A DNA stretch of 64,000 nucleotides from Phoronis australis (Eukaryota; Phoronida; Phoronidae), in the NCBI GenBank assembly GCA_002633005.1, contig NMRA01000041.1, positions 62,001 through 126,000 on the forward strand. Direction: 5' to 3'. Position numbers and translations under genes: made by a program. The notes beneath the pieces were generated by a model, which was not told where the DNA came from, searched no databases, and worked only from the letters and a program-made list of their open reading frames with translations. Shown piece by piece: positions 50,853 through 61,900 of this stretch (position 1 is its first letter; every line of letters starts with the position of its first letter).

Positions 50853-53800
50853 GTGGAGCGTTTTGGAAGCCAATTTTCAATAAATAAAAAGATGGTAGCT
50901 ACAGGGCTTGGAATGACCAATGACAAAAAAGAGTAAAATTTTCCAGGTGATGTATCATTCCACAAATAGACGTGAGTGATAGAAACATTTTTGTGTTGTA
51001 CAATTTAATAGTGAAATGAATATTGTTGCATGACTTAAGTGAAAATAATGATAAAAAGAGACAAAAAGAGAAACCGGAATTCAAATAAGAGGAAATTAAA
51101 ACCAAAAATGAGGAAATCCTTTTAAAAGAAGAAAATTCCAAGCCCTGCAGTTAAAAAGCCTGTGCCCCCCACATTAAAGACAAGAGTGTGCGCGTCCTTA
51201 GGGATTAACCACGCCGTAGGATCACATATACTAAAATAAGAGCTGAAGACATGCACGAACACAGCCCCGCATGCATCAAACTACAGGTCACAAAATGCAT
51301 GCAAAACAAACAGCAAAAAAATTGTTCAAACTGCATTTCACCCCGACATAGGATTCCATTTCCGATACCAACTCTATCCCAACAAATTCTGAAGTATTTT
51401 CTTGACTGGCTGATAGTTTCCATGTTCTTGTTGGTAACAGAAATGGAATCAGTGTATGGAACGTTACCACACTGTGTTTATGCGAGTAAAACGCCTAATT
51501 CAACTCTCGTTTTTTAGCCAACTAAACAGGGTGAATGCAGCTTAAAAAAACAAAAGAGGTAAGAACATATCAATTTAATTGCTTCAAAAATAACTACATA
51601 TAGCTGGTCCCAGAAAGTGCCTCTGTAAGGCCTCAGCTACTACGTAAGCACAGTTTATTGCAATACCAAAGTAGGCATGAATAAGGAATGAATACATGTC
51701 AACTCACCAGAACCAATCTTAATGAGGCCGTTGTGCTGAATGAATATTGTGTCACATGTGAGGTTGCCGTGAATGATGGGCGGATCACAGGAATGCAGAT
51801 AACTGAAACACAGACAAGAACTCTCATTGGACAAGTGCATTTGCGTGACATACAGCACAGTTCAAGATAGGACAAACATCATTTCCAGGGCTTCACCTAC
51901 CGGGTGTTCAGGACATCCAAAAGGACACAATCGCATTGAATTTATGCACTTTAGCTAGGGCGCTCTGTTCTGGATTTGAATGCCTAAGCAAATATTAAAG
52001 CATCCATTTGGGATGATAATAGTAACAACTTATCCAAGTAAAGACCAAATCGTAAGCATGGTCACGCACCTGGAACCCAAGGAAAGGTGACAACTTATGC
52101 GAACTGACAATCTATGCAATCACAACTTCAGCAACTTCTCACGCAGAATTTTACGAGGAAAGCCTACGTCACATTTTGGATTTTGTTTTTTACCAAGAAA
52201 ACTCCAAAATTTCATGGCAAAGACGTGCTTCAGCTTTAACTACCTTCCTCCAAGTCTTGTCAACAGCAGAGAAGTGAATTGGTAAAGCAGTGAGCTTTAC
52301 GCATCATATTTCTGTAGCCACTTTCACTGGGCAAACACAATGACAGACTGCATATTGAATACCGGCTGTTCTATGTGTTTGCTCAACAAAAGTGAACGTA
52401 GAAAGATGATGCTGCTCCTGGAACCAGTTGTCGCTAGTTTTACTAGTGTGGCAATATGTGGGAACACATGGCATACGAGTGACAACTTACCCCACCCTAT
52501 CAAGGTGGGACAAGAGGCATGGTAATGTGTTCTGGAGTAACTTGCCCCAGCGCAAGTCGTAGTAGTGTGGATGCCAACCTTCAGACTAGGCGGAAGTAAT
52601 TACCAGCCCTGTGCTTGTTCAGTTACACACACACAGGGGAGTCTAATCCCTTTTGCAGCGTATTTATTGCAAGATGCAATAGTGTGTAGTGTGAACACTT
52701 AGCTGAACATGAACAAGCTACTCCAGGGCAAGTTATTGTTCTAAGGCAACTTGTAGTGTGAACAGCACTGTAGGTGCATGTGTGGTCAATGTTACCCTAA
52801 TGTCAAACTGGTACGTGATAAACTCAAACACCAGCAGCAGTGCTGTGTACAAAACGACTTACCTTAGTGCTGAAAGAATCTGGGTACACCACCGCTTCCA
52901 AGACTGAAATGAGCAGGATGATCAGAATGAACAGAAAGAAATTAACCAACAAACATTCAGCAATATATCCAAGATAGAATTCAACCGTGTATGTTTTGAA
53001 CTGCCTACATACAGCATTTTTCGATATACAGCAACACTGGTGAACAATCAAATTTAACTATGACCCCACAACTGTAGAACAACAAGATATCGTTGCATAC
53101 TACTTTTGAGATCTACATATCACAGTAGCAAATCACACCACAGGTATAGTCCAACTTGGCATTTCTGGTATGCACCGTGTTTTGTAGCACTATTAACAAC
53201 AGTATTTTTTTGAAAAATGGGTAAATGTGATCAGCAGTGCTATTACCATTGTTTGGGTTGTTGCCCAAGACTGGCTATTAAACATCCACTCCTGAATTTC
53301 CAACAATATCCTGTTTGAATGCCTGTGGTGTGTTGCACACACTTGAACATCAACTCACTGATCTTTCAGTTTCTCAAATTTAATGTCCACAGTATGAAAT
53401 CTAATGAATCTAGAAAGCCTAAAGATAGTAAAATTGTCCCTTGCTTCATACCTTACCTTCAATGTCTTATTATTCTTTTTGGTCTTCTTCAGGAACTGTT
53501 TGAGTGACCCTGATGACATGTACTCGGTTATAAATATCACCTGCAAGTATAAAATACTGCCAACTTACTCAACCTGCCATGACCAAATGCTCATTACTGT
53601 TGACAAGATAACAACCTGCATGTTAGTTCAACCTGCGACTGAAATTAAACCTGCTACACACCGTGAGCTCGCACCCAATGCCAATTCAATAATGATGGGA
53701 AACTGTACGTCCCCAAAATGTTGACAAAACTATTCTAAAATATGTACTCTAAAAATTGTTTTTGTAGGGTGCTAGAAGCATTTTTCAAATTCTAGGAATC

Positions 53801-56800
53801 CCAAAGCTTCTTTCTGCATAAGTTAGGCACAACAGCAATGTTGATAAATTAAAACTGCAGAGAAGTGACGAACATTTTTCAGACACTGCTTAGCTGACTC
53901 TCTCACTTGCAACTTTCGCATGCTCCACAGAACGAGCACTTCTCACTCAACAGCTGCACTCTTTGTTCAAACTGAGGGCAAATTCAACTGTAGAAAACAA
54001 AAAACCTGTCACTTCAAACATATTTTAAGTTTATAACTGAAAATCCAAAACCAACTACAGCAGGATGAGATGCAGTTTTAATTATTCTCAATCTTGGCAC
54101 ACCAGTCACCAGCTCTGGTGAGAAATACTCGATATCAGCACTGGAGCTGTATGACTGGTTGTGTTTGGAGCTAAAACTAAAAAAAAAATGTTTTTCTCTG
54201 CAATTAAGATTTGTGGGTAACACAGTCAATAACTTGTCATATCTTGGTTTGAACAAGCAGTTCTATGGGCCTATGTCCAGTTGCATGAAACAGTTCCAAA
54301 TAGGAAATCAATCAAGTTTCCAAAATCATTCCTGAATTTGCATTGTTATTTAGTCACAGACATGATATATTTCAGTCATGTTACTTTCATTATGATCTCT
54401 TTGACTAATGGCATTTATCTAATAATACAACAATAAACAAGAGTCGTTAGTTCAATGCAAATAAATTAGGAGAGTTGAATAAAAAATCCCTACTAATTTC
54501 CATTTATACTGAGAATTCAACATAGCATACACTCTTGATTAAATGTTGTATATAACTTAGTTGATTCCCTGGTTGGGACTGTTTTATGCAACCAAGCAAT
54601 GGAAACCCAAAAGTTTTGCTTTAAAAATGACAAGAGCTAGCAGACTTGAAAGTAACGTTACTGAGCAATAGATAACATGCGGATCGAGCAATAACAATAA
54701 ATACTTCTGAGCAACAGACAACAAAAGAAATTCAACAATCTTTGTTAGGAGCTCACAATAGATTCATGCACTCACCCTGGGTTTATCGCCTTTGGTATCT
54801 GTCCAGTATTTGTGGAACTTGACAATGTTGGCGTGCTCCAACTGGATCAGGTTGTCAAACACTTGCTTGATCTTGTCCTGAAGAAAAATATTTAATTAAA
54901 CCACAGGAAGATGTTGTGCCAATAGAAAAATGTTAACTTCAAACCAGTAGATCATAGCCTCGGAAGCAGAACGTGAACTCCATCTATAAATTAATAAAAT
55001 AATGAAAAAGCTAACTCACTGTATTAAAAAATCTAAAGTTTTTAACCAAAGCACAATGTTCAGTATGAACACTGGTTTTCCATCATGCATGACTATATAC
55101 ATAGATTTCTAATGCAAGCCCAACTCACCCAAGGAACACAGACCTAGCCTCTGGTGAGTTGTGTCACCGTATTACTTATCCACCATTACTGGTGGTTGCA
55201 TTTCAAACTTACAAAAAACTACGGGTGGTAGGCTGAAGAAATAAATGAAAAATATGGGTGGTGGGTGCGAAAAATAGGTGCCTTCCCCCCTCCCATACAG
55301 ATTTTACTGGAACAACCCTAACTGCACCACTTCACCCCTTCACAGATTATCCATTCCCCATCACTCTCCCAAGCAGACTGTTTTTCAAAGGGACTATTGA
55401 ATTTCGTATTTTGATTATAGCCAAAAGTCTGAAATCTGACTACCAATAGCCAACAGTTGATTTTTGTATCTTGCATTTCTAGAAACGTTTTGTCTTCTGT
55501 CTAGTTCAGCGGATTTCAGATTTCTGTTTTTTGACTTCCAGTTGAAGACCGACGTTCTGACTTTCATCCTTAGCATGTTTGTGAGAAACAGGCTAAGCTA
55601 TCCAACCAATGACTGATTTTAGCCAAGGTCATACGACAAAAAGCAAATACACTCCCCAAGAAACAGGCCCCAGATCTTACACCTGTTGTGCCTCATAAGT
55701 CAAAGAACTGCATCCCATTCTAGCTTTTTCCACTACTACTCTCCACAACACTTTAGGCTCTTCTAACCACAACACCCAGATCCCTCTGCTGTACGTTACA
55801 GATTTTCTCAGAGAACCAAACATCCTCACAGATCACCCTCCCTTAACCACAACGCCCAGACCACTTACTTGTTGTGCCTTAAAGTTCTTTTTCTCTGAGA
55901 ATTGCACCTCATTCCAGACCACCTCCATGCCTTCCTCTGTGTCCATAGCCAAAAAGGCACAGTCGATACCTGGCACATCACGCTGGGTAACCTGTCAAGC
56001 AAAACAATTTTAAGATGGGTGGAAAATTTTAAAAACTTAGGCGCAAAACTACATGCTTGTGAGCTCTAACCCAGACAGTCTCTTGACCCCCAAACTATCT
56101 CAAAAAGCATAGGCTCACAGGTCATGATCAACTATTACATCAACGAATGATTCATACATGTGAAACAGCTGACTTTTCAGTTGAACACTAGACAAAATAA
56201 ATGGTTTATAAATAATTCACAAAACCCAGATTGCACATACCCAGACACCCAACTTATGAGAGACAAGTCTTTAAGGATTAGTCTAGCCAATGCCATGGCG
56301 ATAATTGGGAGGGACAGTTTTAATAGACAGTTTGGACGGCACAGCGAAGACAGAAAAAGACTTCTCGTTTCAGGACAACCTCGATGAAAACATTGACAAT
56401 TTTAACATTTCTTATAAGCAAATTTCATTGAAATCTATAATTTATTGTTTTAATTCGACATAAGCCGAGATCGCAAACTATTACCATCTATTTTTACCAT
56501 AAATGTGACACTGACAATTAGCAAATGCTGGCTGCCATGTTTTACAGTTTGTGTTAACCCTAGCAAATGAACTCTGATGACACGTATTCACATAATACGC
56601 AGACAAACTTCAAAACAAACATCACGTGACAACAACATGTGCTCGTCCAGAGATTTTTCTCATGTTGTGGAGTACAATCTTGCGCAGATTTGGACTTAAC
56701 ATGCTTTAATTTGTTGAATTGAAACTATACTTTTACTCAAGAATTCAAGTTGATCTATTGGCGATCGCGAGGCAGCGAGGCATCAGTCAGTCGGTGAGTT

Positions 56801-58299
56801 TTCGCATTGGGATTTTCTGAAAAATGCTCGTAATTTAATAACAAAGTTTGATAGCAATGCACTGCAATGTTGTAGAAACTCTGTCATAAGTTACAGATGA
56901 GTCACAGAGCATAAATTTGATGAATTCTAGCTGACGATTTCACCCGTTTCGGAGACCGGGTTTGACCAATTTTGGGCTATAATAAGCACCCCTCTTCCTG
57001 AACTGAATTTTTTAAGCGTCCTGGGCGCTTATTAGTGTGAAAACAGTAACTTAAAATGTTTTGTTTTCACACTGGAAGATAGCATGGGTGATTTGAATCA
57101 GAATATGAATGCCAAAAGTCGATGCTGTCAATGAAACCATGCTCCATACATTTTAAGAAGATTACTGAAGTCCTGTTACTAATATTTTTAAAGCATCACC
57201 ATTATTACTTGCATGGGCATGCCTCAGAACCATCAACGGCATGGTTCAGAGAATAATTTTGTACAAGCTTAGAGCGAGTTCTAATTAAGAAAACAATTAA
57301 TTATATGGCAGTGATTAGCACTGTTTTAAATTTTATTTCACATTTGATATTTTGACATTCACATTTACTTTTTAGGTTTGAATTAGTATTCTATTTAATG
57401 CATCAATACAGGTTTTCCTGATACTCTGGAGTTCCGAATAGTTGTAGAGACAGAATAATAGTATAGACTGGAAAACTTTTAGTAATAGTAGAGACTCTAT
57501 TAATAGTATAGACCCAACATTTTTGCCACTAGAAAAGTAGAATAATAGTATAGACTGGAAATTGTCTGAAAAATTAATAATAGTATAGAATGGAATAATG
57601 GTATAGACGGCAAATTTATGGAAATTTGAACATAGACTGGAATAGTAATAATATTGATTACAAATTTATGTAAAATCTAATAATGATATAAAAGGGAATA
57701 ATAATGCAAAACAGCAAATTCTAAGGGATGGTACAGACGGGAAATCTGGGCGTTATTCAGTGGGAGTAACTGGTTCTCAAATCAGGGACCCATCTATGAT
57801 TTATCCGACCATTATCCAGTTTACCACATTGTGGCGAATGCGGAAACATGGTGTCCGATATTCAGATTCCGCCAAAATTTACTGGTTGTGTCTTTTAAGA
57901 TCAGTCAGAGTACAACAAGAATTTAAAAGAACAACCCGTAAAAATATTCTCAGTGGCGGACTACGGGCAAAAACGACTGATACATTTAGGTTGCTCTAAC
58001 TGGTTCTAGGGTTGCTTAAAGTACAAACACTGTTAAAGACAACAAATGTTCAAGTTAAGTTCACTCTTGTTACGAGAACAACGCAAAGAGAACTGCTTCT
58101 GAGCACCTGCTCCGCTTAAAAATAAAACACCATTAATCCAGGCCAGAACCGAATTGACCAAACCCACCTCCTCACGTCGCTTTTGCCAACGTCCGCAGGG
58201 GCTCTCTTCCAGAACTTCCGACTCGTCCTCCGACTCGTCAGCGCTGTCAGGTCGCGGAGATTTACTCTCCGCGTCACCAGCACTTTTGCTACTTGACAT
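42029..58299 (-). CDS. NRBP1: NRBP1-type pseudokinase (nuclear receptor-binding protein), complete, 14 exons
   Basis: Exons in transcript order: 58299-58168, 55991-55869, 54877-54776, 53540-53457, 52903-52863, 51802-51708, 48698-48618, 47463-47297, 47010-46878, 45880-45775, 44725-44675, 44173-43984, 42827-42708, 42124-42029 (TAA). All junctions are GT-AG and in frame: 1521 bases, 506 residues, against about 535 in human. The start has a stop (TGA) two codons upstream. The N-terminus is acidic (ESEDESEVLEESPCGRWQKR). In the kinase-like domain the VAIK Lys is Asn (VVWN, residue 71), HRD is HGN (172-174) and DFG is GSV (191-193), so this is a pseudokinase. Other marks: FITEYMSSGSLKQFL, VDIYSFGMC, ARELLFH and, C-terminally, NGIYPLTAF and TPEPADVESR. 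NRBP proteins are adaptors in trafficking and ubiquitin-ligase complexes. Head to head with PPM1G. Confidence 0.97.
43745..43772. repeat. Short palindrome in NRBP1 intron
   Basis: TGCACCCTCATATTTATATG followed by TGGGTGCA folds into a hairpin. A related palindrome lies at 46677-46706 in another NRBP1 intron, so this may be the tip of a small dispersed element. Confidence 0.5.
45341..45420. repeat. Dispersed repeat with GTTATTCAG and a 13-bp inverted arm
   Basis: TTGAGAACCAGTT (45341-45353) is the inverse of AACTGGTTCTCAA (45378-45390). The stretch from cgttattcag to atccgacca recurs at 57751-57820 and, inverted, at 60412-60471, marking a dispersed non-coding family. Confidence 0.6.
46677..46706. 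repeat. Short palindrome in NRBP1 intron
   Basis: ATGCGTCCACATATAAATAT followed by GTGGGCGCAT is a near-perfect palindrome, related to 43745-43772. Confidence 0.5.
48151..48252. repeat. Three tandem 34-bp units in an NRBP1 intron
   Basis: caaatacttgacctacttac-cagccaactcatct repeated at 48151, 48185 and 48219, the third with two changes. On the transcribed (minus) strand each unit contains GCTGGTAAGT, a good match to a 5' splice site. Confidence 0.9.
49404..49503. repeat. 50-bp tandem duplication at the end of a MITE
   Basis: The MITE terminus (cttaaaaggatactagaccc through caaggccttgtt) is present twice in a row, with two differences. Confidence 0.85.
49405..49804. mobile_element. TTAA-flanked MITE, family 1 (copy 2)
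   Basis: It starts TTAAAAGGATACTAGACC and ends AATATCCTTTTAA. Internal words are shared with 10305-10651. It is longer because its left end is duplicated. It lies in the NRBP1 intron between exons 6 and 7. Confidence 0.75.
50816..50847. repeat. (CAA)n microsatellite
   Basis: About ten perfect CAA units in the NRBP1 intron between exons 6 and 7. Confidence 0.9.
54266..54598. mobile_element. MITE family 3 (copy 2)
   Basis: The ends tgggcctatgtccagttgca, then aaacagttccaaatagg, and ggttgggactgttttatgca are inverted and match the family seen at 17962-18385. The core is also related (tctttgactaat, aataatacaacaa). It lies in the NRBP1 intron between exons 3 and 4. Confidence 0.7.
57443..57700. 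repeat. Degenerate minisatellite in NRBP1 intron 1
   Basis: Repeated variants of aataatagtatagactggaa, spaced irregularly, with about eight recognisable units. It lies within 1 kb of the NRBP1 start. Confidence 0.7.
57751..57820 (+). repeat. Dispersed GTTATTCAG repeat, second copy
   Basis: cgttattcagtgggagtaac, then tggttctcaaatcagggacc and ttatccgacca match 45361-45420 and the inverse of 60412-60471. Confidence 0.6.
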
Positions 58300-58943
58300 G
58301 CCTCAAGACTACCGTCTTGAAAAGGAGTACCGCTCAAAATTGTTCTGTCTTGCGTTCCTAAAAATTGTTGTATTCCCGAGTATCTCTTCCCGAGTCGACC
58401 ATCACAAGTGATTTGATTGGCTGAGATCTGGGTCAGACAGAGGGCAATAGAAACTGATAATTTAGGGGCAAAAATATTATTAGTTTTCTTTTTTATTTTC
58501 CTTTTTAAAAGTTTAAAAATGATATTGAAGTATATTTTCCCCTATTTCGTATAATTTTTAAAGATTTTTAAATACCCAAATATACTTCACAATGGAGGAT
58601 TTATTCTATCGAACTATTCGTTACAGTATATTTGTTTACTATTTTGTTGAGGCACATGATGTTCGAAGTATGTTTAAACATTTTCCATTAACTAACTATT
58701 GAGGCCCCCTCAATGACAAGAAGAAGTTGCCTAACTGGTGTCAGATACAACAGGCTAAGTGTCCGACTAACTATTTTGTAGATTATGCTCTTCATGGAGA
58801 TTTAGCTATGCAAAACATGACGGATATACACTATTGTTTGGTCACGTGGTTTGGACCAAGAACTTGAACCCACGTGTGCGAAATCGAAGTACGAATGGCA
58901 AGCTTCTCTCTCTAATTTATCAAACAGTTTGTTTGTTACAGTG
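58300..58943. promoter_or_regulatory. Divergent promoter region between NRBP1 and PPM1G
   Basis: 644 bases separate the two start codons. An inverted CCAAT box (attgg, 58416-58420) lies about 120 bases upstream of the NRBP1 start. Two perfect CACGTG E-boxes at 58843-58848 and 58871-58876 lie about 70-100 bases upstream of the conserved PPM1G ATG. No TATA box stands out near either start. An in-frame ATG at 58851 precedes the PPM1G start and would add 31 residues. Such layout fits a shared bidirectional housekeeping promoter, but transcription start sites are not visible. Confidence 0.6.
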
Positions 58944-61900
58944 ATGGGTGGCTATTTAGACACACCCAAAACGGACAAAGAGTCTGAGGAATACAATGGT
59001 GAACAGTACAGTTATGGTGCTTCCTCAATGCAAGGATGGAGAATTTCACAGGAAGTGAGTGCTCGATGGATATGCCTTGGCAATGGGCATGGCATCGATA
59101 TATTTTTCCGATTTTCTACCAGCTTAGACAGTGACCATCGTCTCTAGCTGGCTCAAGAGACGATGGTCACTGTCTACTACCAGCTCTGCTAGTCAAATCA
59201 AACGAAACAGAATCCCATTTAGTAGGATATATTAACCCTTTTGAAAAGCTTACATTTTACGATTGAAATAACATTTTCAGTTCACAGCTTCGTCTAAATT
59301 GACTATTGAGACATTGAGTAGTGTGTATTTATCAAGTTTTTGGTTAGCTATACAGTGTTGTAGGTAATTGTTTACAATATGACGACAATGACTTTGACAT
59401 TTGATTTTGGTATCGTTGGATTCCTCGCACCGTCATCTTTCCAAATATATATGGATTGATCCCCTACCGCGTTTCCTCCATATTTTATCGTCGAATTTCA
59501 GTTCGCACTATTTCCCGGTGGACACCGCCATGTTAGCTCAACTCAAGATTACAGCAACACCTGCTGTTAATGAATGAAACAGCATCATTGATTCTGAATG
59601 GTGTTTGCCTGCGCGAGATTCCAGCTAAAGTTTTCCTGACACAATATTGATGAACAAGTACAAGCATTTTACCTTTTCCATTTTTTTATAATTGTGACCA
59701 TTTGACCATTTTTCAACGAAACTGTCTGAAGTGATACTCTTTTCATAAATTTGGACCTCAAAAACAACCTCCGCTGTTTTGACGGATTCTTGCTAGCAGA
59801 TGCGTATATCAGGGTCACCATAGGTTCGAATTCGAATCCTTGGTTCCGTAACTCGGGCAGGGGATAGACGGGTGTCGGTCAATTTGAACTTATGAAAAGG
59901 GACGATCTGCAAGTTGGTAGATTAGCTCAGTTTTTGACCGCCAGGTGACTCCTTCCATTCAACATGGCGGTATTACTACCGCGTACCAGGAAATGGTGCT
60001 AGAAGAAATTTCACGATAAAATACTAAGGGAACGGGGTAGGAGAAATTTCTGTGTATATTTGGAAAGATAACATTGCGAGGAATTGAACGATACCAAAAT
60101 CTTATGTCTAAGTAATTGTCGTCATATTGTAAACAATTACCGTGTTGTGAAACATGCTTCTGGTGTATCGTATGTGAGCCTCTGTTAGCCACTCGCTTAC
60201 GGGCAATTGCCTGTTAGCTAGTGGGTTTACAGTCCACAGATCGAGGGTCATGTATGATTCACCGGAAGCACGTTTCGCCGCAACAATGACCACCGTCTCT
60301 AGCTGGCAGTAGAGATTGTGAAGCTTCTATAGGCATTTCATACACCAGACGCTTTATGTCTCACATTGATAAAGCCTCAAAGTCACGTTGTTTTAAGTAC
60401 CTTTTGCAGGTACTGGTCGGATAATATAGCGGTCCCTGATTTTGAGAGCCAGGCAATCACTGAATAACGGGCCCGTTATTAAGTGGATGAAACTGGTGCA
60501 AGCAGTACCAATTTGGGCACCTAAGTGAAGAACTGCTCGAAAAAAGTTTGATTACAGGAGTATTAGTTCCAGTTGGAAGGAATTGAAAACATCGATGGCC
60601 TCCTATGGTGGGTAAAAGTGGCATAAACGCATCCCTCTTCAAAGTGGCTGCCGAGAACTAGTTTTCACTGAATTACGGCAATGTCTGTTATTCAGTGTTC
60701 AACTGGTTCCTGGTAGTCATTTTGAAGAGGGATGCGTTTTCGCCACTTTTACCCTATGGTGGACCCTCTATGCGCTAAAGGTACTTATAGCAACGTGACT
60801 ATTATGGTTTAATCAGTTAAGGCATAATTTACTGAAAAGCTTACGACGTATGAAAGGCCTATGGGATAGCCACCGTCTCTACTGCTAGTTGAGATGGTGG
60901 CACTCTCTATTCACCTGTTTGCTTTGTTGAAGTCCAAGTCACTCGTATGCGATCTTGAATTAAGCAAATTCCAAGTTCACGAACAGCGTCATCACCAAGT
61001 TGTAGTGGCCTTGACCTTAGGAGCGTAACACACAACCAAGAGCAGCAATTTCTTATTTATTCCTTTGTTAAGGAACTTTAAAAGTGTCTTGCAAATTATC
61101 TGTGAAATGATCCAAAATTGACACGATTTTTAACTCATTGATAGTGTCTTATTTAATATTAAATTATAGTCAGATGCAATGTCAAAAATTTGATCTCAAC
61201 GTGATTGTCTATATGTAGTTGCATAACAGTCATTAGACTAAGTATTGTGCAGTGAGCATTAAAAACAACTTTTTATTCCAGGATGCCCATAACTGCTGCC
61301 CTGATTTTGACCCCAAGACCAACACATCATTGTTCGCTGTTTATGATGGACACGGTGGTAAGATTATGGGTCAAAGGTTACTCTAACAAGCCAGAAAAAA
61401 AAAGTTTCCAAAGGTTCATTCATCTGCAGGTTGCCAATGCAACCTCAGATTTTGTTTGCCAACCTGGTAAAAATGCCCTGTTGTGCAACATTGCAACATG
61501 TACATGTATCCGAGTACACAATCATAAATTGGAACCATTCGTCAAAAATTGGAAGGGTTTGGTTGTGACCATCTGTCTTGTTTGGGAAGCTTGTGCATAG
61601 TACCCCAAGAGAGGGAAATGGGGGGAATCGGTCACCACTGATCATCCGAAGCACATTTCGCTTAAGTGAAAAGATGTTGAGTATGCCGGTGGACATTTCC
61701 TGAGTTCGTCAGCTTTTCATTTCAGGGTCGGTTTCATGAAAGTGAATCGTGTCTTAATTTGGTCTTGCGCTCCAGTTTTCATTTCCATAAAAATAATTAA
61801 AATTCACTTAGAAAAGAATAAAGTTTATGAGATTTGTACCCATAATTGTTACTGAGAAAAGTTGTCCAAATTATTTTCAGGCAATTGTGTGCTAATAATT

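Noticed and set aside
50620-50965. Minus-strand frames with Val and Cys runs near 50.8 kb
   Set aside because: They are translations of a (CAA)n microsatellite within an NRBP1 intron.
58851-58943. Upstream in-frame ATG as the PPM1G start
   Set aside because: The family begins MG-x-YL, which matches 58944; the 31 extra residues have no counterpart in the human protein as I remember it.
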